64,000 bases of DNA from Phycisphaerales bacterium UBA7800. GTDB lineage: Bacteria > Planctomycetota > Phycisphaerae > Phycisphaerales > Phycisphaeraceae. Position 1 is the stretch's first letter. Each line of letters begins with the position of its first letter. The notes below the pieces were generated by a model. The model made no database searches. It worked only from the letters and a program-made list of their open reading frames with translations, and was not told the DNA's origin. The stretch is taken from positions 169,189 through 233,188 of the forward strand of contig DLCK01000051.1 in assembly GCA_002480565.1 (NCBI GenBank), in the 5' to 3' direction. The position numbers and the translations under genes were made by a program. Below, in pieces: positions 1-8,621 of the stretch.

Positions 1-117
1 CCCGTTTCCAAAGCTGCATAAAACAACTTTCACTGTGTGCGTAAAGTGCCATTGTGATTTAGACGATAAAACATACATCCCGTTTATAACGGACGGTAAG
101 AAGTAGAGGAGTTAGCG

Positions 118-492
118 ATGAAAATAATGCTTGTGGATGATTCCAAGACCATGCGTAGTATCCAAAAGGGTATTCTGTCACAGATGGGGCACACCGACCT
201 TGTCGAAGCCTGTGACGGCCAGGACGCATTAAGTAAAGTTTTTGCTGAGAAGCCGGACTTGATTCTTCTGGACTGGAATATGCCGAATATGGATGGCTTG
301 TCCTTCCTGCAGGCATACCGTCAGAAGGATAAAGCCACGCCGATCATCATGGTGACAACGGAAGCCGAAAAACATCGCGTCGTCGATGCTCTTAAGGCCG
401 GTGTCAACAACTACGTCGTCAAGCCGTTCACGCCTGACGCCCTGAGCAGCAAAATCGCTCAGACCCTCGAAAAATGCGGTAAAGCTGCCTAA
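118..492 (+). CDS. Stand-alone CheY-like response regulator receiver protein
   Basis: This is a single-domain receiver that accepts phosphate from a histidine kinase and acts by protein contact, because no output domain follows it. The key residues of the fold are all present: acidic pocket D7 and D8, phospho-acceptor D52, the switch threonine at T80 or T81, and K102 in VKPF. At 124 residues it has the usual length for a lone receiver. The ATG follows a strong ribosome binding site, AGAGGAG at 105-111. No kinase or chemotaxis gene is nearby, so the partner must be encoded elsewhere and a role in motility cannot be inferred from context. A terminator closes the unit at 517-547. Confidence 0.93.
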   Translation: MKIMLVDDSKTMRSIQKGILSQMGHTDLVEACDGQDALSKVFAEKPDLILLDWNMPNMDGLSFLQAYRQKDKATPIIMVTTEAEKHRVVDALKAGVNNYVVKPFTPDALSSKIAQTLEKCGKAA

Positions 493-516
493 TCAGGTAG
501 TCAAAACAAAACAATC

Positions 517-547
517 AACCAGGTTCCGATTTGGAGCCTGGTTTTTT
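517..547 (+). terminator. Rho-independent terminator after the receiver gene
   Basis: An 11-bp stem (AACCAGGTTCC pairing with GGAGCCTGGTT, one G-U pair) with a short GATTT loop runs straight into TTTTTT. It ends the receiver transcription unit and separates it from yidC. Confidence 0.88.
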
Positions 548-672
548 CATGCGCGCGTAAGAGTTGGAAAATAACGGATTATACTCTTGGCCTAGCCAAC
601 TGCATTGGCATGCACTGAGTCAACTTTCTATACTGTGGGGCTAACCCTGATACTGACGAAGGTGAATCCACA

Positions 673-2868
673 GTGCGTATACTCGTGCCAATAATAGCTT
701 TAATCATCGGTGCTGTATTTGTTTTGGCGATGCTCAAACCGCCAGCAAAGACAATGCCCACCCCATCGACCGCCAATCAAGTTGTGCAAACCGAGACATC
801 AGAGGATGCTCCAACGGCTGACACAGCTAAGAAGTCCGTCGATTCACTCGTCGATCAGGTCAAAGAGGGTGTCCAAGCCATCACCGCCAAACCTGTTGTT
901 GACGATGTTGATGTGCCAGAGTTGCCTGTGATGCATGCTGTCTCAGCAACCGAGGCAAAAGTCTCCGTATTGGGATCACTGGATAAAACGTCCGACGATA
1001 AGTTGGAAGTTCAACTCTCCGGCTGGGGGGCGGGGCTCTACAAAATTAAACTCACCAACTATGACAAGGAATTGCATAGCGAAGAACATTACATGATCCG
1101 CGATGTTGTGGAAGATCCTGATAACGAAGGTCTTTTCTACTTCCCCTTCGCTGCCCGTCAGATCACTGTCAACGGCCAGACCTTCAAGCTCTCTGATAAG
1201 CGTTGGCATCTGGATGCTCAGAAGCCCGGCCGTTACACGCTCGGCCTGGCTGATGAATCAGGCAAGACGCTGGTTCAACTCGTTCGCCAGTATACCCTCA
1301 CTGGTTACGAAATCGCCTGTGAGCAAAGCATCGTCAATCACACCGATGTACAGTTGAAAGTCATCTGGAATCAGTACGGCATCTGTGACATCACGCCCGA
1401 CAAAGCCTCCTACATGGGCGATCGTCGCGAACTGGCGACGGGCTACTTTGATCCTGACTACGACTCTAAGCGCAAGTACATTTATGCTAACAAGGGCTTT
1501 GTGCAACGCATGAAAGTTGCTGAGAATATTCACACCAACCGTCAGTACAAAGCTCAGGGTAAACCACTCGACGAAGGTATCTACTGGCCAACCCCCAAGT
1601 CGCCTGAAAATGCACAGATGGTCTGGACCGCAGCAGTCAACCGTTATTTCTCCATGGCCATGTATCGCCCGCTGTTGACGCAACCTACCGAAGAGGCCAA
1701 CGGCAAAGCCCAAGCAATCCTCGGCCCCGATGGCTTGTTTGCTAATGTGCAACCCATGCTCATCGGCACCCCCAACACCGACCGCAACGCGCTCGACTAC
1801 AGCGTGGTGATGCTCAATATGACATCCAAGCCCATTGCAGTGGCGCCCGGCAAGTCCGCAAGTCTGGATTTGAATATCTATGCAGGCCCGCGACTCAAAG
1901 ATGCACTGCATCAACAACCCTACGCCAGCCTGTCTCTCTACGAGACCATCCGATATGAACTGGGCTGCACATGGTTCACCTTCCAGTCATTGGCACATGG
2001 ACTGCTCAACTTCCTGCGATTCCTCCATGGCATCATCTGGGACTGGGGCATCTCCATCATCATCTTGGTTCTATGTGTTCGCTTGCTGCTGCACCCGATC
2101 ACCAAGAAGTCGCAAATCCAGATGACCAAGATGGGCAAGCAGATGCAGTCCATTCAACCTGAGATTAAAAAGCTCAAGGAAAAGTATGCTAACGATCAGC
2201 AAAAATTCCAACAGGAACAGATGAAGCTTTTCCGCGAAAAAAATATCAACCCAGCCAACATGCTCGGTTGCGCACCCATGTTCCTGCAAACGCCGATTTG
2301 GATCGCGCTGTATGCGATGCTCTATTACGCCATTGAACTCCGCCACGAGTCAGCGTTCTATGGCATCTTCCAGGCAGTCTCCGGTGGTAACTGGGCATTC
2401 CTGGCGGACCTTTCGGCGCCGGATAACTTCATCAAGTTCAGCGGGACAGGATTCTCAATTCCACTGTTCGTTATCAACTTCCATATGACCGGCATCAATG
2501 TCCTGCCAATCCTTATGGGGGTGATGTTCTTCCTTCAACAGAAATTCACCATGCCCCCAGCAGCCAATGAACAGGCCGCCCAACAGCAGAAAATGATGAA
2601 GTTCATGACACTGCTTTTCCCGTTCTTCCTGTATTCGGCACCAAGTGGTCTGACGCTCTACATCCTCAGCTCTACCACCGCAGGCATGATCGACAGCTAC
2701 TTTGTACGCAAACACATCAAGCAGCAGGAAGAGTCCGGCGAACTCTTTAAAGCCAAGCCCCGCAAAGAAGGTGGCTTCATGGATCGCATGCAAAAAACCA
2801 TGGCTGCAAAAATGGAAGAAGCCCAACGCATGCAACAAGCCAAGCAGAACAACAAAAAACGCAAGTAA
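673..2868 (+). CDS. yidC: Membrane protein insertase YidC
   Basis: YidC inserts and folds inner-membrane proteins, alone or with the Sec translocon. The 731-residue protein has the two-part layout of Gram-negative YidC. An N-terminal membrane anchor (about 1-20) and a proline- and threonine-rich linker lead to a large periplasmic domain (about 90-430). The conserved insertase core follows (about 445-690), with the TM segment ending VRLLLHPITKKSQ and a cytoplasmic helical hairpin rich in K, Q and E. The C-terminus is basic (NNKKRK). I chose the GTG start because GAAGGTG lies 8 bases upstream at 658-664. The usual neighbours rnpA, rpmH and yidD are absent; rpmH is about 20 kb away on the other strand. 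Confidence 0.96.
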   Translation: MRILVPIIALIIGAVFVLAMLKPPAKTMPTPSTANQVVQTETSEDAPTADTAKKSVDSLVDQVKEGVQAITAKPVVDDVDVPELPVMHAVSATEAKVSVLGSLDKTSDDKLEVQLSGWGAGLYKIKLTNYDKELHSEEHYMIRDVVEDPDNEGLFYFPFAARQITVNGQTFKLSDKRWHLDAQKPGRYTLGLADESGKTLVQLVRQYTLTGYEIACEQSIVNHTDVQLKVIWNQYGICDITPDKASYMGDRRELATGYFDPDYDSKRKYIYANKGFVQRMKVAENIHTNRQYKAQGKPLDEGIYWPTPKSPENAQMVWTAAVNRYFSMAMYRPLLTQPTEEANGKAQAILGPDGLFANVQPMLIGTPNTDRNALDYSVVMLNMTSKPIAVAPGKSASLDLNIYAGPRLKDALHQQPYASLSLYETIRYELGCTWFTFQSLAHGLLNFLRFLHGIIWDWGISIIILVLCVRLLLHPITKKSQIQMTKMGKQMQSIQPEIKKLKEKYANDQQKFQQEQMKLFREKNINPANMLGCAPMFLQTPIWIALYAMLYYAIELRHESAFYGIFQAVSGGNWAFLADLSAPDNFIKFSGTGFSIPLFVINFHMTGINVLPILMGVMFFLQQKFTMPPAANEQAAQQQKMMKFMTLLFPFFLYSAPSGLTLYILSSTTAGMIDSYFVRKHIKQQEESGELFKAKPRKEGGFMDRMQKTMAAKMEEAQRMQQAKQNNKKRK

Positions 2869-2911
2869 CTAAACTCGCGTTATGAACGATAAACAGCATC
2901 CATATGCACAC

Positions 2912-2940
2912 TAAAGCCCGGGGGTTTTAAACCCCGGGTA
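2912..2940. repeat. GC-rich palindrome, copy 1 of a dispersed family
   Basis: TAAAGCCCGGGGG followed by TTTTAAACCCCGGG forms an almost perfect 22-bp palindrome (2917-2938). A related longer version occurs at 52594-52642. It could act as a weak terminator after yidC, but no T-run follows. Confidence 0.7.
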
Positions 2941-2971
2941 CAACCCATCGAGCAAAGCGAGGGCGCATCCT

Positions 2972-4303
2972 ATGCTCGAAAAACTCAAAGAATCTGAATT
3001 ACACGTCCACATGGGCGGCTGTCTCACAGCCCAGGACCTTGCAGATGTAGCTGCGGACTTCTATCGCGATATCGATTGGCAACCTTACTGCGAGAACTAT
3101 CTGAAAACCTTTGGTCAAGTGGCCGACCCAATCGCATGGTTTGATGCTGCGATCCTACACCATGATCTTGAACCTTTGAAAAAAGGCTTTGTGGTCACTC
3201 AAAAAGATGCAGGCGACTTCGCCCGGTTTCAAGCTCGATTTAATTTGTTGATCTATGTCGCCCGTGCATTGCGGGATCGCATGGGCAATCAAAAACCGTT
3301 TTTGGATCGCATCTTTGCCCGACATCGCAGCCAAGGCTTACGTTACGTCGAATACCGTGCGATGTCTGGTGTTGCGGATACCTACGAAAAATTCATCGCT
3401 TTTCATGGAGAGTATGCGATGGCTTGCTTGCAAGCCAGTGATCCGCAGATGACCATCCGATACATCGCATCATTGCCACGTGACAACGCACTTCAAACGT
3501 ATCAGTGGCTTAGGCGGATGCTCGATGAATTGCCACATTTGCGTGAAGTGGTCGTTGGCATTGACTTCTGTTTTTGGGAAGAAGGTTTGCCCCCCGGAAG
3601 TTTAAACGCGTTTTTTGAGAAGCTTCATTTGGATAATGCTTCCAATCCCGATCAAGCATTGGAAGTGGTGTATCACGTAGGCGAAAGTTTTTTCGACAAG
3701 TCAATAGAAAGCGCCATCCGTTGGTGTCATGAGGCTGCCATGCTGGGCGCCAAACGTCTTGGTCATGCCATTGCACTGGGGATGGATCCAGCCCACGCCG
3801 TTGCCCGTCGCGTTGATGCTCATGTGTCCGAGCCGGTGAGTGAACGCTTGGATCAAATTGCTTATGACCTTGAGCATGCTGTTTCGCTGCGCGAGTTTGG
3901 GGTGAGTGTCGATGCATCCCAACTGCTTGATGAGCGTGACTTGCTGCAAACCGTGCCATCCACCGAGAAGGTTTCACGGAAGTATGATGACACACGTCTT
4001 GAGCAGGCACGTTTGCGTCAGCAATATGTATTGGATCAACTGACGAAACTTGGCACGGTGATTGAAACCTGCCCGACTTCGAATTTGCGGATAGGGGATG
4101 TGCCGACTGCGGCTGATTTGCCGGTGCATCGCTTTTTGGCAAGTAATGTGAATTTTGTCATCGCTGCCGATGATCCGGGTATTTTTGATGTCACGCTGGC
4201 AGATGAAGTGGATTGGGTTGCACAACACAGTCATCTGTCCGAAGCTCAGTTGGCAGGGCGCCTTGGCGATCCCATGCGATTTGCATTGCGTCCTGTGGAA
4301 TAG
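2972..4303 (+). CDS. Adenosine deaminase-like metal-dependent deaminase
   Basis: This is a member of the adenosine/AMP deaminase TIM-barrel family, which hydrolytically deaminates purine nucleosides or related compounds with a bound zinc ion. The zinc and catalytic set is recognisable in order: H11 and H13 (HVHMGG), H235 and E238 (HVGE), H265 (RLGH), the CPTSN signature at 367-371, and D400/D401 (ADDPG). The protein has 443 residues, about 100 more than classical adenosine deaminases. The extra length lies around residues 40-110 and 280-350, so the substrate may not be adenosine. It stands alone between the 2912-2940 palindrome and a DUF547 gene, with no purine salvage neighbours. Confidence 0.85.
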   Translation: MLEKLKESELHVHMGGCLTAQDLADVAADFYRDIDWQPYCENYLKTFGQVADPIAWFDAAILHHDLEPLKKGFVVTQKDAGDFARFQARFNLLIYVARALRDRMGNQKPFLDRIFARHRSQGLRYVEYRAMSGVADTYEKFIAFHGEYAMACLQASDPQMTIRYIASLPRDNALQTYQWLRRMLDELPHLREVVVGIDFCFWEEGLPPGSLNAFFEKLHLDNASNPDQALEVVYHVGESFFDKSIESAIRWCHEAAMLGAKRLGHAIALGMDPAHAVARRVDAHVSEPVSERLDQIAYDLEHAVSLREFGVSVDASQLLDERDLLQTVPSTEKVSRKYDDTRLEQARLRQQYVLDQLTKLGTVIETCPTSNLRIGDVPTAADLPVHRFLASNVNFVIAADDPGIFDVTLADEVDWVAQHSHLSEAQLAGRLGDPMRFALRPVE

Positions 4304-4357
4304 TTTTCGGCATTTGCGGGTACAATGGGGTGTCCCATTTCCCATGCGAGAACACAC

Positions 4358-5098
4358 ATGAAACACCGTCCGTCCCGTCTGTTCTTTGTCGTTGTTTTGA
4401 CTGTTGGCTTTTTGACTTCCCTTACACATGCTCAGACCGACGCGACGCATGCTGCCTTCGACAAGCTGCTTAAGCAATATGTCCGCAATGGCTTGGTGAC
4501 GTACGTGCCACTGCGTGATGAAGCGCTCCCACAACTCAACAGTTATCTTGACCAGATAGCTAAGCTTGACATCGCGGCGCTATCCAAAAACGATCAGCTT
4601 GCAGCGTATATCAACATCTACAATGCAACCATGCTCAAAGCGGTTTGTGATCGCTACATGCCTGGTTATTCACCATCAAATGATAATTTCAAAGTGTTCA
4701 GTGAAAAGTTGGTTCGCCTCAAGACAGGGACAATTTCACTTAACGATCTGGAAAATACAGTCATCCGCCCGACGTTCAAAGACCCTCGCATTCATGTGGC
4801 TCTAGTCTGTGGCGCCGTCTCCTGCCCACCGTTGATTGATACGGCATACACCGGTAAAACGCTGGACATGGTCCTTGATGCCAAGTTCAAGGATTGGTTG
4901 GTTAATGATCCGACGCGGAACAAGATCAATCAGGATCGTCGGACAATTTACTTGTCCAAAATTTTCGACTGGTACGCAGATGACTTCGGTGGCAAGGATA
5001 ATATTCTCAAATTTGTCGACCAACATCACCCCGCCAAACTCAAAAGTTACGCAGTGAAATATCTGGATTACGACTGGTCGCTAAATATCCGCAAATAA
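4358..5098 (+). CDS. Secreted DUF547 domain protein
   Basis: This 246-residue exported protein belongs to the DUF547 family, whose function is unknown. I chose the ATG at 4358 because it starts a clean signal peptide (MKHRPSRLFFVVVLTVGF, cleavage near THAQ-T); an upstream in-frame ATG at 4325 would bury it. Family landmarks are visible: YINIYNATMLKAV, the NDLENTVIRP segment, and CGAVSCPPL with two cysteines. It is followed after 61 bases by a secreted esterase on the same strand, so the two may be co-transcribed. A periplasmic or cell-surface location is likely. No substrate can be assigned. Confidence 0.85.
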   Translation: MKHRPSRLFFVVVLTVGFLTSLTHAQTDATHAAFDKLLKQYVRNGLVTYVPLRDEALPQLNSYLDQIAKLDIAALSKNDQLAAYINIYNATMLKAVCDRYMPGYSPSNDNFKVFSEKLVRLKTGTISLNDLENTVIRPTFKDPRIHVALVCGAVSCPPLIDTAYTGKTLDMVLDAKFKDWLVNDPTRNKINQDRRTIYLSKIFDWYADDFGGKDNILKFVDQHHPAKLKSYAVKYLDYDWSLNIRK

Positions 5099-5159
5099 CA
5101 ATAGCACTGGCAATAACTGTCGGCTTTCATGCGTTACCTTCATATTAACGGAGGTAATC

Positions 5160-6035
5160 ATGTCCATGCGTCTACTTGGTCTGACTGTCATTATCTGTCT
5201 TGTATCCACACCCCTTTTTGCTCAGCCTCAACAACGGCAGAGACGTTTGCCAGAGGGTGTAGTCTCACATCGTAATCTTGTCTATGCCACCGTCGAAGAT
5301 GGCAGAAACATGAAACTCGACCTGTATCTGTCGGAAAAGAAAACCGGCAACGAGCCGCTGGTGGTTTGGATACATGGGGGCGGTTGGCGTAACGGAAACA
5401 AGAACAACGTCAACGTTGCAATGCTCAGGTTGGTGACCCAAGGCTACGCCGTTGCCAGCATCGACTATCGACTCGGCGGACTGCTCAAACATCCTGTGCA
5501 TATCCATGACTGCAACGCTGCGATCCGTTGGCTAAAGGCTCATGCTAAAGAGTATGGGTACAGTGTCGATAAGGTTGCAGTCGCAGGCAGCAGTGCCGGC
5601 GGACACCTTGCGTTACTCGTGGGGGTTGCCAGTGATGTGCCAGAGCTTCAAGGCGAAGTTGGAGAGCATTTGGGCGTCAGTTCACGTGTCGATGCGATCA
5701 TTGATTTCTATGGACCGACTGACCTTCTGGCATTGGGTAAAACCAAGCGGGGCGGGCAGGAATTGGATGTCACCGAAGCCTTCAGCAAGTCCGCCAGCCC
5801 GGTGAGTTATCTGGATGCCAACGATCCGCCGGTATTGATTTTTCATGGTGATCGTGATCGCACAGTCGTACCTCAACAGAGCGTGACCCTTGATGCGATG
5901 TACAAGGAATTAGGACTTGAATCGACATTACATATGTTCAATGGTGCAGGCCACGGCGGTCGAGTATTTGCTCAGGAGTTGGTTCATGAACAGATTGCTG
6001 CGTTTTTGAAAAAGCATTTGAAGGGTGAGGAGTAG
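5160..6035 (+). CDS. Secreted alpha/beta hydrolase (esterase/lipase-like)
   Basis: This is an exported esterase-like enzyme of the alpha/beta hydrolase fold (BD-FAE/carboxylesterase type). A signal peptide (about 1-21, ending LFAQ) is followed by the oxyanion motif HGGG (72-75), the nucleophile elbow GSSAG with S145, the acid D233 in HGDRD, and H265 in GAGHGG, giving a complete catalytic triad. Relatives hydrolyse acetyl or feruloyl esters on plant polysaccharides, but the substrate here is not visible. GGAGGT at 5150-5155 precedes the ATG at 5160; a second in-frame ATG at 5166 is equally possible. The enzyme fits with the polysaccharide-related genes elsewhere in the window. Confidence 0.9.
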   Translation: MSMRLLGLTVIICLVSTPLFAQPQQRQRRLPEGVVSHRNLVYATVEDGRNMKLDLYLSEKKTGNEPLVVWIHGGGWRNGNKNNVNVAMLRLVTQGYAVASIDYRLGGLLKHPVHIHDCNAAIRWLKAHAKEYGYSVDKVAVAGSSAGGHLALLVGVASDVPELQGEVGEHLGVSSRVDAIIDFYGPTDLLALGKTKRGGQELDVTEAFSKSASPVSYLDANDPPVLIFHGDRDRTVVPQQSVTLDAMYKELGLESTLHMFNGAGHGGRVFAQELVHEQIAAFLKKHLKGEE

Positions 6036-6091
6036 GGTTGGTTGGGAATAGTGAAAAAGTAGAATGTCGTCTTTGATTTTCCCCTTTGATT

Positions 6092-6790
6092 TTAGACTCC
6101 GTCTTTTTTACTTGTGATTATGCCTTGTTCAATGAACGTTTGCATTGCATTGTCACCCGCCGGACATAACCCAATGTGCTGCATTTCCTCATACCATTGT
6201 TTTAAGCCTGCTTCAGCATCTGACTGGCTACCATCGAGATGGGGGCCAACATGTTTAATCCAGAGTTCAATCTCTGCTGCTACGATCTCGCGTCCACCGG
6301 CCAATATTTTCGCTGTTTGAACAAGCATTTTAGCCAGTTCTTCGTCAATCACAGCATCGGGAGTTGTCCAGTGGACATTGCCGAGGCAATCTGTGTAGAA
6401 ACCGATCTGTTTTATTTGGTCGAGTAATTTTGGATGGTCGGCACTCTCATCAAACATAGCTACGAATTCTCGAAGCTGACTAGCCCCTTGAGCAAAGAGT
6501 TGAGGTAATATCCACATCTGGTTCTTAGCTGTATGTGAACGATACTCTTTCCACAGAGGTTTTGCGCTCTTATCGTCAAAAGCAGATGAAAGACGGCGTA
6601 GAATAGCCATTTTGCCTGATTCTTCAATAGATAACGTGGCTACTGAAGCTGCTGTTGGAAAGCAGTCATTGGAGAGAAGAAGCTCGGCGTCATTGGCAAG
6701 TCGTCGCGCGTTCTTCATGGCCAAATTCATTCCATCAGCAACCTGCTGTGCGGTCAGTACAGAACGGTATTGATACAGACGTGATGCCAT
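6092..6790 (-). CDS. AbiV-family abortive infection protein
   Basis: This 232-residue helical protein matches the AbiV family (HEPN-type fold). The N-terminal part has the family pattern NARRLANDAELL, then a region like PTAASVATLSIEESGK (about 46-60) with its conserved E-E-x-G-K, and a later YRSHTAKN segment. AbiV was first described in Lactococcus as a phage-resistance protein that blocks translation after infection. Whether this homologue defends against phage is inference. It lies 72 bases downstream of a small gene on the same strand, and the two probably form an operon. Both stand between unrelated housekeeping genes, as expected for an acquired island. Confidence 0.78.
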   Translation of the reverse strand: MASRLYQYRSVLTAQQVADGMNLAMKNARRLANDAELLLSNDCFPTAASVATLSIEESGKMAILRRLSSAFDDKSAKPLWKEYRSHTAKNQMWILPQLFAQGASQLREFVAMFDESADHPKLLDQIKQIGFYTDCLGNVHWTTPDAVIDEELAKMLVQTAKILAGGREIVAAEIELWIKHVGPHLDGSQSDAEAGLKQWYEEMQHIGLCPAGDNAMQTFIEQGIITSKKDGV

Positions 6791-6862
6791 TGTTCTAGGG
6801 GCCTAATGTTTCCTCTCAGTTGTCCAGTCGTGACCTCTAGCCGCGTCTGGTAAAAGCAGCGA

Positions 6863-7156
6863 TTAGGATTCCGACTCAAAAAAACCAATAGCCTCAGTAA
6901 GTGAGGCAACCCGCTTTGTATCAGCATTTATGACGGCTTGGTAAAGGAGACCCGCCAAAATTGCACTGCGTGTGGCATCGGGGATAACACACGGGCTGAG
7001 TACGCCTCTAGACTGCGGATAGCTCTCCCAGTGAATTCCAAGGGCTTTTACACCGCCGTGTTGCTGATTCTTATGGTCGTAATACCCGGTGATCAGCGTC
7101 AACCCAGCGTCAGTGTATATTTCCTTTGTACTTTTCCAATAAGAAATCATATCCAT
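6863..7156 (-). CDS. Small hypothetical protein upstream of the AbiV gene
   Basis: I do not recognise this 97-residue protein. I chose the ATG at 7156 because GAAAGG sits just upstream of it; an in-frame TTG further upstream would add seven residues. The chain has no signal peptide or membrane segment. It contains a central Gly/His-rich stretch (HGGVKALGIHWESYPQSRG), a lone cysteine, and a C-terminal helical part with alternating small and hydrophobic residues. Its stop lies 72 bases before the AbiV start, in the same direction, which suggests a two-gene unit. It could be a regulator, sensor or antitoxin-like partner, but nothing in the sequence proves that. Confidence 0.6.
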   Translation of the reverse strand: MDMISYWKSTKEIYTDAGLTLITGYYDHKNQQHGGVKALGIHWESYPQSRGVLSPCVIPDATRSAILAGLLYQAVINADTKRVASLTEAIGFFESES

Positions 7157-7294
7157 AAAATACCTTTCGCTAATCAAAGACCCAAAAAGATCCGAAATAA
7201 GGGGTGTTCAACTTTATGGCTCAGTTTTCGCCGTTGCATATCCCCCCAATACCCTCCACCTGATTTTTAAACGATCCGGTCATGCTACGCAACC

Positions 7295-8446
7295 TCATTG
7301 TTGTTGCTGTTGTTGCTGTTGAGCATCGAGTCGTTGGGTGACTTGTTTGGCGGTTTGGCGGACGAGGTCGGATTCGTTTTGGTCGGTTGCCATTTCGTTG
7401 AGCTTCTGGCGTAGTGTTGGATTGTCGTGATTGGTGAGGTGGTTGCCTGCTGCGATGAGGGCGTTGCGTTTGACCATTTCCAGTTTCATGCGTTTGAGTG
7501 CTGAGCCGATGAAGGCTTGTTGGCGGTCGGCAGCGGTCCAGTTGAGTATGTCCAACAAGTTCAACGACGGGGCAGGTGGTCGGGGCGTGTAACGAACATG
7601 ATGCTCAGGATACGCCGACTCAACCTTTGCGGGGCGAGGCTTCCGGGGATTCCGGGGCTTCCGGGGCTTCCGGGGGTTGTGGGGGCAGACTTCCTGACAG
7701 ATATCGCAGCCAGCAATCCAGTCACCCATCTGCTCGTGTAAGTCGGGGGCGATGAGGCTTCGGTGTTCCAAGGTCAGATAGCTGATGCAGCGAGAGGCAT
7801 CGAGTTGGTAGGGTTCGATGCATTGGGTCGGGCAGGCATCGATACAGCGGGTACACGTGCCGCAGTGATCGGGCATGGTTTGATCGTCGGAAGTTGGCAG
7901 GTCCAAGGTGGTGATGATGACGCCCAGGGCAAACCATGATCCAAGGTGCGGATGGATGAGCAGGGTATGCTTGCCAATCCAACCCAGGCCAGCACGCTTG
8001 GCATGTTCACGTTCGAGGATCGGGGCGGTGTCGACTGCGACGCGAAACTGCTCGTCGGGATAGTGCTTACGCAGCGCGTCAGCCAAATGCATCAAGCGTT
8101 TTTTGAGCACCTTGTGATAGTCATCTCCCCATGCATAACGCGCGATCCGGCCAGCTGGGGGATCCGTTGGCAGATCGGTTTCATGAGGATACCGGTCTGC
8201 GACACAGATTACTGACTGGGCGCCAGGCAGGAGCTTATCAGGATCAATACGGATATCACGGTGGTTGGCTAAGTAGTCCATTTCGCCTTGCTTGCCATCG
8301 GCTAACCACTGGTCGAGAAAGTCGACATGGTCGGAGATTGATGCGGGCGTGATGCCTGTCATGGCAAAGCCGAATTGCTCGCCAAGTCCTTTGATGAAGT
8401 CTTGGGGATCAGCAGGTTGAGTTGGTGATTGCGGACTATCAGGCAT
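7295..8446 (-). CDS. queG: Epoxyqueuosine reductase QueG
   Basis: QueG reduces epoxyqueuosine to queuosine in the wobble position of tRNAs with GUN anticodons, using cobalamin and two [4Fe-4S] clusters. Visible are the VDTAPILER segment with the catalytic aspartate (D139), a first cluster motif C195-x2-C198-x2-C201-x3-C205, and the second set C247-x2-C250-x3-C254. A HEAT-like C-terminal part follows. Two features are odd. Residues 257-272 form a KPR/NPR repeat encoded by tandem CTTCCGGGG units, and the C-terminus ends in about eight glutamines encoded by CAA/CAG triplets. Both look like simple-sequence expansions at tolerant positions. The gene stands alone and runs opposite to the LacI gene. 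Confidence 0.94.
   Translation of the reverse strand: MPDSPQSPTQPADPQDFIKGLGEQFGFAMTGITPASISDHVDFLDQWLADGKQGEMDYLANHRDIRIDPDKLLPGAQSVICVADRYPHETDLPTDPPAGRIARYAWGDDYHKVLKKRLMHLADALRKHYPDEQFRVAVDTAPILEREHAKRAGLGWIGKHTLLIHPHLGSWFALGVIITTLDLPTSDDQTMPDHCGTCTRCIDACPTQCIEPYQLDASRCISYLTLEHRSLIAPDLHEQMGDWIAGCDICQEVCPHNPRKPRKPRNPRKPRPAKVESAYPEHHVRYTPRPPAPSLNLLDILNWTAADRQQAFIGSALKRMKLEMVKRNALIAAGNHLTNHDNPTLRQKLNEMATDQNESDLVRQTAKQVTQRLDAQQQQQQQQ
7639..7676. repeat. Tandem GGGGCTTCC-type repeat inside queG
   Basis: Four consecutive units of the form (C/A)TTCCGGGG run through the queG reading frame and encode its KPR/NPR stretch. The same doubled GGGGCTTCC word occurs about 1 kb away inside the LacI-family gene (8690-8716). 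Confidence 0.8.
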
Positions 8447-8621
8447 GGTTTAAGTGTAACCGGTGCAGTTCAAAGCGTGAATTCGCAAAGCCAAGTTTAT
8501 TGTAAATGGCTCAACTCATTATTTGGAATGGCTTTGTGGCTACATCTCTACATTTTGAGCGTCGAAAAAAATATTTGATGACATTATTGACGGATCGTGC
8601 CATCATGCCTAGGATTCGTTA

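Noticed and set aside
1258..1917. 219-codon minus-strand frame inside yidC
   Set aside because: Antisense to the conserved periplasmic domain of YidC, with unusual composition and no start signal.
3510..4142. 210-codon minus-strand frame inside the deaminase-like gene
   Set aside because: Rich in His, Pro and Gln, as expected for a shadow frame; the plus strand has all deaminase motifs.
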